Origin: SLQH01 sp964612995 | GTDB lineage: Bacteria; Planctomycetota; UBA11346 | Assembly (NCBI GenBank): GCA_964612995.1 | Contig: CAZTGE010000211.1 | Coordinates: forward strand, 1 to 5,369 | DNA length: 5,369 bases | Reading direction: 5' to 3' | In this document: in pieces, positions 1 to 5,369 of the stretch | Layout of the letters: the number at the start of each line of letters is the position of its first letter | Position numbering within the stretch: position 1 is the first letter of the stretch | Translations under genes and position numbers: made by a program | Notes under the pieces: generated by a model | What the model was told of the DNA's origin: nothing | Databases searched by the model: none | What the model saw: only the letters and a program-made list of their open reading frames with translations

Positions 1-40
1 CGTTTTCGGCGGCCCTGCGGGCCATTGTCGCCGAAAAGCG
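1..40. repeat. Two-tier palindrome (large hairpin) at the left edge
   Basis: A near-perfect inverted repeat. The outer arms TTTTCGGCG (3-11) and CGCCGAAAA (29-37) are exact complements. The outermost CG (1-2) can pair with CG at 39-40 if G38 is bulged. Inside, GGCCC (11-15) pairs with GGGCC (19-23) around a TGC loop, sharing G11 with the outer arm. It lies downstream of the minus-strand glnE stop, where a terminator would be expected. On both strands, however, the T run is on the 5' side and the A run on the 3' side of the stem. That is the reverse of an intrinsic terminator, so I call it only a palindromic repeat. It may continue left of the window. Confidence 0.7.
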
Positions 41-50
41 CTCCTCGGTC

Positions 51-82
51 GGCCGTTTGCAGAGGGGGCGCTGCCCCTCGCG
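51..82. repeat. Direct repeat copy 1 with internal hairpin
   Basis: First copy of a sequence of about 32 bases found again at 103-135. The copies differ by two substitutions (positions 53 and 57 against 105 and 109) and one C missing here from the C run. The core is GCAGAGGGGGCGCTGCCCC, a G-run/C-run inverted repeat with a GCT loop. The stem is imperfect in this copy because the C run is one base short. CCTCGGTCG lies just before it (43-51) and recurs just after copy 2 (137-145 region), so the repeated unit may be longer and rearranged. No reading frame is needed to explain it. Confidence 0.75.
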
Positions 83-93
83 GCTTTGCCGCG
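79..93. repeat. Perfect short hairpin CGCGGC-TTT-GCCGCG
   Basis: Six-base arms (79-84 and 88-93) with a TTT loop, between the two direct repeats. It is followed by TACCCCC (94-100), which could instead pair with the nearby G run. No T run follows on either strand, so it is not a standard intrinsic terminator. It may be part of a composite repeat element with the flanking direct repeats. Confidence 0.6.
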
Positions 94-102
94 TACCCCC
101 AC

Positions 103-135
103 GGTCGTCTGCAGAGGGGGCGCTGCCCCCTCGCG
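103..135. repeat. Direct repeat copy 2 with perfect internal hairpin
   Basis: Second copy of the repeat at 51-82, separated from it by 20 bases. This copy holds an uninterrupted inverted repeat: GAGGGGGC (114-121), loop GCT (122-124), GCCCCCTC (125-132), an 8-bp stem made almost wholly of G/C pairs. The additional C compared with copy 1 restores full pairing. This could be a compensatory difference or simple slippage in the C run. Confidence 0.75.
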
Positions 136-156
136 CCTCGGTCGCGCCGGGGCCTG

Positions 157-173
157 TTATCGCCTCGCGATAG
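157..173. repeat. Short hairpin just downstream of glnE
   Basis: TATCGC (158-163) and GCGATA (167-172) are exact complements around a CTC loop, and T157/G173 can add a wobble pair. It is the first hairpin met by transcription leaving glnE on the minus strand, 25 bases after its stop codon. The following minus-strand bases are ACAGGCCCC with no T run. Any role in stopping transcription or protecting the mRNA 3' end is inference. Confidence 0.45.
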
Positions 174-197
174 CGGCGTGAACGGGCGCCGGCGGGC

Positions 198-3119
198 TCA
201 CACGACCAGCCGGTCGAACCACGCCCGGGCCCGCTCCCGCGCCAGATACAACTCGCGGTCCATGCTCGCCAGATCGGGGTAGCCCGCGATCCGCGCCAGA
301 CGGCAGCGCGCACCCGGCTCGGTGGGCAGGTGGCTGATGGCGTGGCCCGCGTCGAGGCGCATGCGCGCCTCGAGGCCGCGCAACACCCGCAAGGCGCTGC
401 AGCACTCCTTGACCGCGAGGGTGGAGAGGATGCCCAACTGCCCCAACCGGGCGATGGTCGCGGCGATCGAAGCGCCGGCCGGAAGCTGCGTCGGATCCAG
501 GCCGAGCGAGCAGTAGTGGGCGAGGAATTCGAGATCGACGTAGCCGCCGGGGCCGCGCTTGACGTGATCGCGCCCGGCGACGCTGCGCTCCAGGCGCTCG
601 CGCATGTCGCGCACCGCATGCGCCGCGCCCTGCGGCACCTGCGCCTGCAGCGCCGCGGCGCGGATCAGGTCGGCTGCGCGCTGACCCAGTTCGGGGTCGC
701 CGGCGATCGGCGCCACCCGGGTCATCGCCATCCGCTCCCACAACGGACGCGGTTCACCCCAGTAGCGCTCCAGGGTGGCCAGGGTGACCACCAGCTGGCC
801 CTGGTCGCCCCACGGACGCAGTCGCGGGTCGATGTCGGCGAGTTTGGAATCCCCGGCCAGCCCCATCAGCTCGCGCGCCACCCGACCGTAGAAGGCTTCG
901 GCATCGCGCGCGTCGGCGCGCGCGCAGGGGCCGTTGCCCTCGCGCACGAAGAGCACGTCCAGATCCGAGGCGTAGCCGAGCTCACCCGATCCGAGCTTGC
1001 CCAGACCGAGCACGGCGAAACGACAGGGCTCGCCGTCACGGCCCACCGGCGCGCCCCAGCGCGCCACCCGGCGTTCGATACAGCAATTGAGCAGGACCTG
1101 GATCAAGGCCGCGGCGAGACGGGTCAGGCGCCGGGTCACCCTGGCCTGGCCGGCGCCGTGCAGATCCTCGATCGCGATGGTCGCCGACTCGCGCGCCTTG
1201 AGATAGCTCAGCGGGGCGGTCGGGTCACCGAGCCCGGCGACCAGACCCTGGGCCTCGGCCCGATAGTCGACGTCCTCCCAGCCCGAGAGGAGCATGCGCT
1301 CGACCATTTCGTCCGGCAGGCCGACGTGACGCACCAACTCGCCGACGATGAAGGTGGCCCAGCCGCAGAGCTCGACGAAGGTGTCGAGCAGCCGCGGCCA
1401 GCGGCGCAAGCGCTGATAGAACAACGAACGGTTGCCGACCGACCCGGCGATACGAGCGAAGCTGTGCAATGCGAAATCGGCGTCGGGAGTACGCGCCAAT
1501 CGGATGCACAGCGAGGGAGCGAGCGCCGCGAGCTCGAGTTCGGTCTTGCTCTGCGAAAGGATGAAGAACGGCTCGCGGGCGAGGAATCGCAAGCGCTCGG
1601 CCGCGCGGGCCGGATCGCCGAAACCGTATGGGCGCAGTAGGGCGACGGCCGCATCTGCTTCCAGGCCCGGCGCGGCGAGGAAGGAACCGAAGGCCTCCTC
1701 CTCGCCTGAGATGTCGAGGTAGTGCTCGCGCGAGAGCGAACGCACCCGCTCGCGCACCGCAGTGAGCCCTGCGTCGAACCGCGCGCACGCGTCTTCGCCG
1801 GTATAGCCGCAGCAACGCGCGAGATGGCGCCTGCGGGTGGCGTCGTCGGGCACGTCGTGGACCTGACGCGACTCATACATCTGCAGCCGGTGCTCGATCA
1901 TCCGTAGCCAGATGTAATCGCGCTGCAAGGCGTCGGCCGCCGGCTGCGACAACACTCCGGCCCGCCGCAGGGCATCGAGTACCGAGAGGGTGTCGGAACG
2001 CCGCAGCTCCGGGATCCGTCCACCGAAGCGCAACTGATAATACTGGGCCAGGAACTCGATGTCGCGGATGCCGCCCGCACCGGTCTTGAGGTTGCCGCTG
2101 CGTGCGCGCTCCTCGATCCGCAGCCGCATCGAACGCGTCTCGCTCGGGTCCTGGTCGCGTTGCTCCTGCGGAAACATCCATGGCCGCAATTCGTCGAGCA
2201 GGACCTCGCCCAGTTCGATCGCGCCGGCACAGGGGCGCAGCTTGAGCAGGGCCTGACGTTCCCAGGCCCGGCCCATGGTGTAATAGTAATCGCGCACCGC
2301 GCGCAGCGAGTTGGCCAGTTCGCCCGAGGCGCCGTTGGGGCGCAGACGCATGTCGACGCGGTAGAGCCAGCCGGAGTCGTGATGGCCGCCGAGGATCTCG
2401 ATGATCGCCGCACCCAGACGGAGAAAATACGGATGATGTTCGATCTCGCGTGTGCCGCCGACGGTGCTGCCGTCGGCGCCGTAGAGGAAGAGCAGGTCGA
2501 TGTCGCTGCTGTAGTTGAGCTCACGCGCACCCAGCTTGCCCAACGCGCAGACGGTGAAGGGCGTCTGCGCGCGACCGTAGCGCGGCGCGAGCTGATCGCA
2601 GGCGAGCTCGAGCGCGGCGGCGATCAGCACGTCGGCGAGGTCGGAGAGCTCGCGCACGATCGCGTTGAAGCCGAGGCTTTCGGAGATGTCGCCGATCACC
2701 AGCCGCAGGAAGTGGTACTTCTGGAACCACACCAGCGCGTTGACCCGGTGCTCGTGGTGCTTCAGGCGGGCGAGCTGTTGGTGCAGCGAGTCGCGGTAAC
2801 CCCGGTGACGGAATACCACGCCGAAGTCGTGGCGTTCGAGGATGCCCCAGAACAGATTGGGGTTGGTGATCACCAGATGGAAGCCATAGCGGCTGCAGGT
2901 GCGCAGCTCGAGCAGGATCTCCAGCGCGTATGGCGCTGCGCGCAGGCTGCGCAACTGGGTGGCCACCGGCGCGGAGGCCTCGAGGAACCGCAGCACATCG
3001 CGCTCGACCTGATCCTGGTCGCCGAGTTCGCGGGCCCGTTCGCCGACCTCGGCGCAGAGCCAGGCTGCGTCCTGGCCGTACTCCTGCAGCAATTCCGCGA
3101 AGGAACCGGGGCCCGCCAT
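198..3119 (-). CDS. glnE: Bifunctional glutamine synthetase adenylyltransferase / adenylyl-removing enzyme
   Basis: A cytoplasmic enzyme that adds AMP to a conserved tyrosine of glutamine synthetase, lowering its activity, and removes it by phosphorolysis, normally in response to PII and glutamine. The 973 residues hold the duplicated nucleotidyltransferase design of the family. The N-terminal (adenylyl-removing) domain has GKLGARELNYSSDIDLLF at about 194-211, with D206 and D208, and the third acidic residue D256 in YRVDMRLRP. KTGAGGIRDIEFLAQYYQL lies at 345-363. The C-terminal (adenylylating) domain has GKLGSGELGYASDLDVLF at about 707-724, with D719 and D721, then D764 in DIDPRLRPWG and KRGPGGYVDLEFLAHY at 854-869. 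Length is close to E. coli GlnE (946). All catalytic aspartates are present in both halves, so both activities are expected. The ATG at 3119 is the only nearby in-frame ATG but has no clear Shine-Dalgarno. The frame stays open upstream to a stop at 3225-3227, with a coding-like stretch but no ATG or GTG, so the true N-terminus is uncertain. It stands alone, divergent from ribE. The central region looks unlike the enterobacterial form. Confidence 0.96.
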   Translation of the reverse strand: MAGPGSFAELLQEYGQDAAWLCAEVGERARELGDQDQVERDVLRFLEASAPVATQLRSLRAAPYALEILLELRTCSRYGFHLVITNPNLFWGILERHDFGVVFRHRGYRDSLHQQLARLKHHEHRVNALVWFQKYHFLRLVIGDISESLGFNAIVRELSDLADVLIAAALELACDQLAPRYGRAQTPFTVCALGKLGARELNYSSDIDLLFLYGADGSTVGGTREIEHHPYFLRLGAAIIEILGGHHDSGWLYRVDMRLRPNGASGELANSLRAVRDYYYTMGRAWERQALLKLRPCAGAIELGEVLLDELRPWMFPQEQRDQDPSETRSMRLRIEERARSGNLKTGAGGIRDIEFLAQYYQLRFGGRIPELRRSDTLSVLDALRRAGVLSQPAADALQRDYIWLRMIEHRLQMYESRQVHDVPDDATRRRHLARCCGYTGEDACARFDAGLTAVRERVRSLSREHYLDISGEEEAFGSFLAAPGLEADAAVALLRPYGFGDPARAAERLRFLAREPFFILSQSKTELELAALAPSLCIRLARTPDADFALHSFARIAGSVGNRSLFYQRLRRWPRLLDTFVELCGWATFIVGELVRHVGLPDEMVERMLLSGWEDVDYRAEAQGLVAGLGDPTAPLSYLKARESATIAIEDLHGAGQARVTRRLTRLAAALIQVLLNCCIERRVARWGAPVGRDGEPCRFAVLGLGKLGSGELGYASDLDVLFVREGNGPCARADARDAEAFYGRVARELMGLAGDSKLADIDPRLRPWGDQGQLVVTLATLERYWGEPRPLWERMAMTRVAPIAGDPELGQRAADLIRAAALQAQVPQGAAHAVRDMRERLERSVAGRDHVKRGPGGYVDLEFLAHYCSLGLDPTQLPAGASIAATIARLGQLGILSTLAVKECCSALRVLRGLEARMRLDAGHAISHLPTEPGARCRLARIAGYPDLASMDRELYLARERARAWFDRLVV

Positions 3120-3220
3120 GGCGGCATGGTGGCCGGCCCCGGCCGGTGCGAAAGGCGCAAGTCGCGCCGCCAGCGCCGGGCTGGCCTTGTCAGCCGCAGC
3201 GCGCGCGGAAGACTGCCTGC
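3120..3220. promoter_or_regulatory. Divergent intergenic region between glnE and ribE
   Basis: This 101-base spacer must hold, or overlap, the promoters for both divergent genes unless they start inside the neighbouring coding sequences. I see no convincing -35/-10 pair on either strand. TTGTCA at 3187-3192 is the best -35-like hexamer on the plus strand, but no AT-rich -10 follows at the right distance. A G/C palindrome, GGCCGG (3131-3136) and CCGGCC (3139-3144), lies 12-25 bases before the glnE start on its mRNA side. No FMN riboswitch fits in this short spacer. Confidence 0.35.
3207..3212 (+). promoter_or_regulatory. Ribosome binding site of ribE
   Basis: GGAAGA with an 8-base spacer before the ATG at 3221. 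It supports that start over upstream starts in the same open frame, which would add up to 97 residues of arginine/proline-rich sequence with no family resemblance. Confidence 0.6.
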
Positions 3221-3814
3221 ATGTTCACCGGAATCGTGGAACACGTCGGGCGGCTCGAGCAGCTGCGCGCGATCGACGGGGGCGTGAGCCTGCGCATCGA
3301 CCTCGGGCCGCTGTGCGCCGATCTGGCCCTGGGCGACAGCGTGGCCGTCGACGGCATCTGTCTCACCGCCACCGCGATCGAACCGCCCTTCGCGGATTTC
3401 GACGCCAGCACCGAATCGTTGCGCCGGACCACCCTCGGCGAATGGCGGCCGGGGCGACCGCTCAACCTCGAACGGGCCATGGCCGTCGGGGCGCGTTTCG
3501 GCGGCCATATCCTCGGCGGGCACGTCGACGGCGTCGGCAGACTCGAACGCCGCCTGCGCAGCGGCAACAGCGAGGAGTTCCACTTCCTCCTGCCTTCGGA
3601 CGGGTCGGTCACGGTGGTCGAGAAGGGCAGCGTCGCCATCGACGGCGTCAGCCTGACCACCTGGGATTGCCGCGGGCTGCGCTTCAAGGTCGCGGTGATC
3701 CCGCACTCGCTCGCCCGCACCACCCTGGCCGCGGCCCGGCCCGGCACCCGGGTCAACCTCGAACAGGACGTGGTCGGCCGCTGGGTCGAGCGACTGCTCG
3801 CCGAGAGGGGCTGA
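3221..3814 (+). CDS. ribE: Riboflavin synthase, alpha subunit
   Basis: Catalyses the last step of riboflavin synthesis: two 6,7-dimethyl-8-ribityllumazine molecules dismutate to riboflavin and the ribitylaminopyrimidine, which lumazine synthase reuses. The 197 residues match the usual length of about 200-215 and show the two internally similar lumazine-binding barrels. The first begins MFTGIVE (1-7) and contains GDSVAVDGICLT (38-49) and ESLRRTTLGEW (65-75). The second begins near GGHILGGHVDGVG (94-106) and contains KGSVAIDGVSLT (135-146), aligned with the first GDSVAVDG motif, and PHSLARTTL (161-169). The C-terminal VNLEQDVVGRWVERLL (178-193) is the trimer-forming helix of the family. The start is set by the invariant MFTGIV and the ribosome binding site at 3207. 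The stop is one base from the next gene, so it is probably co-transcribed with the ABC permease. No other rib gene is present. The gene is also called ribC in some organisms. Confidence 0.96.
   Translation: MFTGIVEHVGRLEQLRAIDGGVSLRIDLGPLCADLALGDSVAVDGICLTATAIEPPFADFDASTESLRRTTLGEWRPGRPLNLERAMAVGARFGGHILGGHVDGVGRLERRLRSGNSEEFHFLLPSDGSVTVVEKGSVAIDGVSLTTWDCRGLRFKVAVIPHSLARTTLAAARPGTRVNLEQDVVGRWVERLLAERG
3803..3810 (+). promoter_or_regulatory. Ribosome binding site of the ABC permease
   Basis: GAGAGGGG, inside the last codons of ribE, 5 bases before the ATG at 3816. Its position within ribE suggests translational coupling of the two genes. Confidence 0.55.
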
Positions 3815-3815
3815 G

Positions 3816-4550
3816 ATGGTGATCTGGGCCATCGCACGACGGGAGCTGCTCGCCCAGTTCACCACCCCCCTGGCCTGGCTGGTGCTCGCGGCCTGGACCT
3901 TCGTCACCAATCTCGCCTTCGTGGTCGCCCTGCCCGGCGAAGACGCGTACAGCACCCTGCCCCTCTACATGGAGTCGCTCCGCACCGGGCACATGGTCCT
4001 GCTGCTGCTGGCCCCGGCGCTGACCATGAACAGCTTCGCCAGCGAACACCAGCAGGGCACCATGCAGCTGTTGCTCACCGTGCCGGTGAGCGAACTCCAG
4101 CTGATCGCGGGCAAATACCTCGCCGCCGTGCTGCTGTTCCTGGTCCTGATCGCCGCGACCCTGGTCCAGCCGACGGTGCTCTACTTCGTCAGCGACCTCG
4201 GCGGGATGCACCTGCTCTCGGGCTACCTCGGGCTGGTGATGCTCTGTCTGTTCCTCGCCGCGCTGGGGATCTGGATCAGCCTGCTGGCGCTCAATCCGGT
4301 CGCGGCCTACGTCATCACCTTCGGCCTGCTGCTCGGCCTCGCCCTGCTCGGCCTGCTCGCCGACGACAGCGCTGGCGGCGCGACCGGCCTGTTCGCCAGC
4401 CTCGGCCGCGGCTTCGGCCTCGGGCCACGCTTCGCCGGGTTCGTCCGCGGCATGCCCCGTCTGGCCGACATCGCCTGGTTCCTGGCCATGACCCTCGGCT
4501 GCCTGGTCCTCGCCCACGGCAGCCTGCGTGCGCGGAGGACCCATGGCTGA
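3816..4550 (+). CDS. ABC-2 type transporter permease, GldF-like
   Basis: An inner-membrane permease of 244 residues, the usual length for the GldF-type ABC-2 permeases that are encoded next to a GldG-like auxiliary protein. By eye it has six hydrophobic segments at about 17-38, 59-74, 100-123, 134-157, 161-182 and 217-235. The N-terminus (IARRELLAQFTTPLAWLVLAAW) has the amphipathic start ending in TPLAW typical of the group. Residues 67-100 (PALTMNSFASEHQQGTMQLLLTVPVSELQLIAGK) carry the family pattern P-x-L-T-M, then E-x-x-x-G-T-x-x-L-L-L-x-x-P-V, then G-K, the cytoplasmic loop expected to contact the ATPase. It starts 1 base after ribE and overlaps the next gene by 8 bases, so the three are probably one transcript. 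In Bacteroidetes GldA/F/G serve gliding motility. Elsewhere the substrate is unknown, and nothing here shows gliding. The partner ATPase gene is not in the window. Confidence 0.88.
   Translation: MVIWAIARRELLAQFTTPLAWLVLAAWTFVTNLAFVVALPGEDAYSTLPLYMESLRTGHMVLLLLAPALTMNSFASEHQQGTMQLLLTVPVSELQLIAGKYLAAVLLFLVLIAATLVQPTVLYFVSDLGGMHLLSGYLGLVMLCLFLAALGIWISLLALNPVAAYVITFGLLLGLALLGLLADDSAGGATGLFASLGRGFGLGPRFAGFVRGMPRLADIAWFLAMTLGCLVLAHGSLRARRTHG
4534..4538 (+). promoter_or_regulatory. Ribosome binding site of the gldG-like gene
   Basis: Full GGAGG core 4 bases before the ATG at 4543, lying inside the permease gene. Together with the ATGGCTGA overlap it fixes this start and points to coupled translation. 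Confidence 0.65.
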
Positions 4551-5204
4551 AACCGCCGCGACCAGCCACGACCGCCGCCGCATGATCGCCCGCCTCGGCC
4601 TGCTCGGCGCGCGCTCGGCGCTGCTGCTCGTGGCACTGGCGCTGACGGTGGCGGCGCTGCAGCGTACACAGATCGCCTGGGATCTGACGCCGATGCGGCG
4701 CTTCACCGTCCGCCCCGAGCTCCAGCGCATGCTCACCGAACTCGACCACCCGGTCGAACTGATCCTGGTGTGGGACCCGGCCACGCATCCGCAGGCGAGC
4801 TACATCCGCGACCACCTCGAACAGGTCGCCGGCCACAGCCCCAGGGTGACGCTGCGCGAGATCCACGCGGTGCGCGACCAGCCGCGTCTCGATCTGCTCG
4901 CAGAACGGCTCGGCGCCCCACCGCTGCGCTCGAGCCTCTACGTGATCCGGCCCGAACGCCCCGCCTTCCGCCTCGCCCTGCATCCCGGCAGCATCCACAC
5001 GCTGCAGCGCGATCTCGCGGGGGCGCTGATCAACCTGCGCCAGGATGCGCCGACCCCCATCTACGTCCTCCAGGGCCACGGCGAACTCGCGGCCACCGAC
5101 GCCGGACCGGAAGGATGTGCGCACCTGCTCGGCTATCTCCGTCTCTGCGGATATCGCGTCGAGACCCTGGACCCGGCGCGGCTCCTCGGCCCGGCTGCCG
5201 CAGA
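4543..5204 (+). CDS. GldG-like ABC transporter auxiliary protein (partial, cut by assembly gap)
   Basis: 220 complete codons plus GAN are readable before the run of N. After a basic N-terminus (R11-R13, R17), one transmembrane segment spans about residues 18-39. The signature WDLTPMRRFTV (46-56) follows, matching the W-D-L-T-x-x-R-R-x-S/T pattern of the GldG / ABC-type uncharacterised auxiliary family. The next part (about 57-170) would be periplasmic. IYVLQGHGE (173-181) matches the family's conserved V-Y-V-L-x-G-H-G-E, and YLRLCGYRVETLDPARL (198-214) matches the segment that normally leads into the next beta-strand. The rest of the soluble domain and the C-terminal membrane anchor are missing. 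The protein presumably works with the upstream permease. The readable part ends Pro-Ala-Ala-Ala, and the sequence after the gap could continue it as Ala-Glu repeats. The start has a GGAGG site and overlaps the permease stop. Confidence 0.85.
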
Positions 5205-5304
5205 NNNNNNNNNNNNNNNNNNNNNNNNNNNNNNNNNNNNNNNNNNNNNNNNNNNNNNNNNNNNNNNNNNNNNNNNNNNNNNNNNNNNNNNNNNNNNNNN
5301 NNNN
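5205..5304. other. Assembly gap (100 N)
   Basis: Exactly 100 undetermined bases, a common placeholder for a gap of unknown size, so the distance and reading frame across it cannot be trusted. It cuts the gldG-like gene and is flanked on the right by a low-complexity hexamer array, a likely cause of the break. Confidence 0.97.
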
Positions 5305-5369
5305 GGCGGAGGCGGAGGCGGAGGCGGAGGCGGAGGCGGAGGCGGAGGCGGAGGCGGAGGCGGAGACGG
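5305..5369. repeat. Tandem hexanucleotide repeat (GGCGGA)n
   Basis: Ten perfect GGCGGA units (5305-5364) followed by GACGG, a partial unit with one substitution that may mark the right edge of the array. The left edge is hidden in the gap. All six frames stay open. On the plus strand they read Gly-Gly, Ala-Glu or Arg-Arg dipeptides, and on the minus strand Ser-Ala, Pro-Pro or Arg-Leu. The unit length is a multiple of three, so copy-number changes would not shift the frame. The regularly spaced GG pairs could also form two-layer G-quadruplexes. Confidence 0.95.

Noticed and set aside
51..135. Two direct repeats with a 20-base spacer, considered as a small CRISPR
   Set aside because: Only two copies, with an indel and substitutions, strong internal palindromes and a spacer that is itself a hairpin. 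No cas genes are present.
1..173. Hairpins downstream of glnE considered as intrinsic terminators
   Set aside because: None is followed by a T run on the relevant strand, so I list them as repeats only.
330..1640. Long plus-strand open frame of 436 codons opposite glnE
   Set aside because: It is a shadow of the GC-rich glnE codons. The protein has no family resemblance and the opposite strand encodes a complete conserved enzyme.
2930..3220. Possible 97-residue N-terminal extension of RibE in the same frame
   Set aside because: Riboflavin synthase starts at MFTGIV, the extension is arginine/proline-rich and overlaps glnE antisense, and a ribosome binding site precedes the internal ATG.
3120..3220. 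FMN riboswitch upstream of ribE
   Set aside because: The spacer is only 101 bases and shows none of the conserved RFN-element segments that I can recognise.
2160..3287. Plus-strand open frame of 375 codons crossing from opposite glnE into the start of ribE
   Set aside because: It overlaps the conserved N-terminal domain of glnE antisense and enters ribE out of frame. Composition is explained by codon bias.
3753..4784. Minus-strand open frame of 343 codons rich in Glu, Gln, Ala and Gly opposite the permease
   Set aside because: Its odd composition is what leucine- and alanine-rich membrane codons give when read on the opposite strand. The permease is supported by family motifs.
4315..5124. 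Minus-strand open frame of 269 codons opposite the permease and gldG-like genes
   Set aside because: It lies opposite two genes with recognisable motifs and shows no own family features.

Overview
This is a very GC-rich bacterial window (well above 60% GC by eye) with strong G/C bias at third codon positions. It holds a divergent gene pair and the start of an operon that runs into an assembly gap. Positions 1-197 are non-coding and packed with inverted and direct repeats. Positions 198-3119 (minus strand) encode a full-length two-domain glutamine synthetase adenylyltransferase/adenylyl-removing enzyme (GlnE). A 101-bp divergent spacer (3120-3220) follows. On the plus strand come riboflavin synthase alpha (3221-3814), a GldF-type ABC-2 permease (3816-4550) and the N-terminal part of a GldG-like auxiliary protein (4543 onward). 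The GldG-like frame enters a run of exactly 100 N (5205-5304). After the gap there are only 65 bases, made of the hexamer GGCGGA repeated in tandem.

The organism cannot be named from this window. The GlnE and RibE sequences read less like enterobacterial versions and more like those I associate with deltaproteobacteria-like lineages or Planctomycetota. Examples are the GlnE stretch FLRLVIGDISESLG followed by ELSDLADVLIAAAL, and the RibE stretch ESLRRTTLGEW. A high-GC gammaproteobacterium is not excluded. This is judgement from memory, not a search.

The three plus-strand genes form a tight unit. There is 1 nt between ribE and the permease, and 8 nt of overlap (ATGGCTGA) between the permease and gldG. 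Each start has a purine-rich ribosome binding site. RibE makes riboflavin in the cytoplasm. GldF and the GldG-like protein would be membrane parts of an ABC exporter-like complex. Its ATPase (GldA-type) is not in the window, and it is neither between ribE and the permease nor directly upstream. GlnE, transcribed the other way, controls glutamine synthetase by reversible adenylylation and has no obvious functional link to the rest.

The observation most worth following is the junction at the gap. The last readable codons before the Ns are Ala-Ala-Ala-(GAN). The sequence after the gap, read in one frame, is pure Ala-Glu repeats. The simplest reading is that the assembly broke inside a GGCGGA array coding a variable Ala-Glu linker in the GldG-like protein. 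I found no CRISPR array, RNA gene, insertion sequence or clear new defence or metabolic system here.
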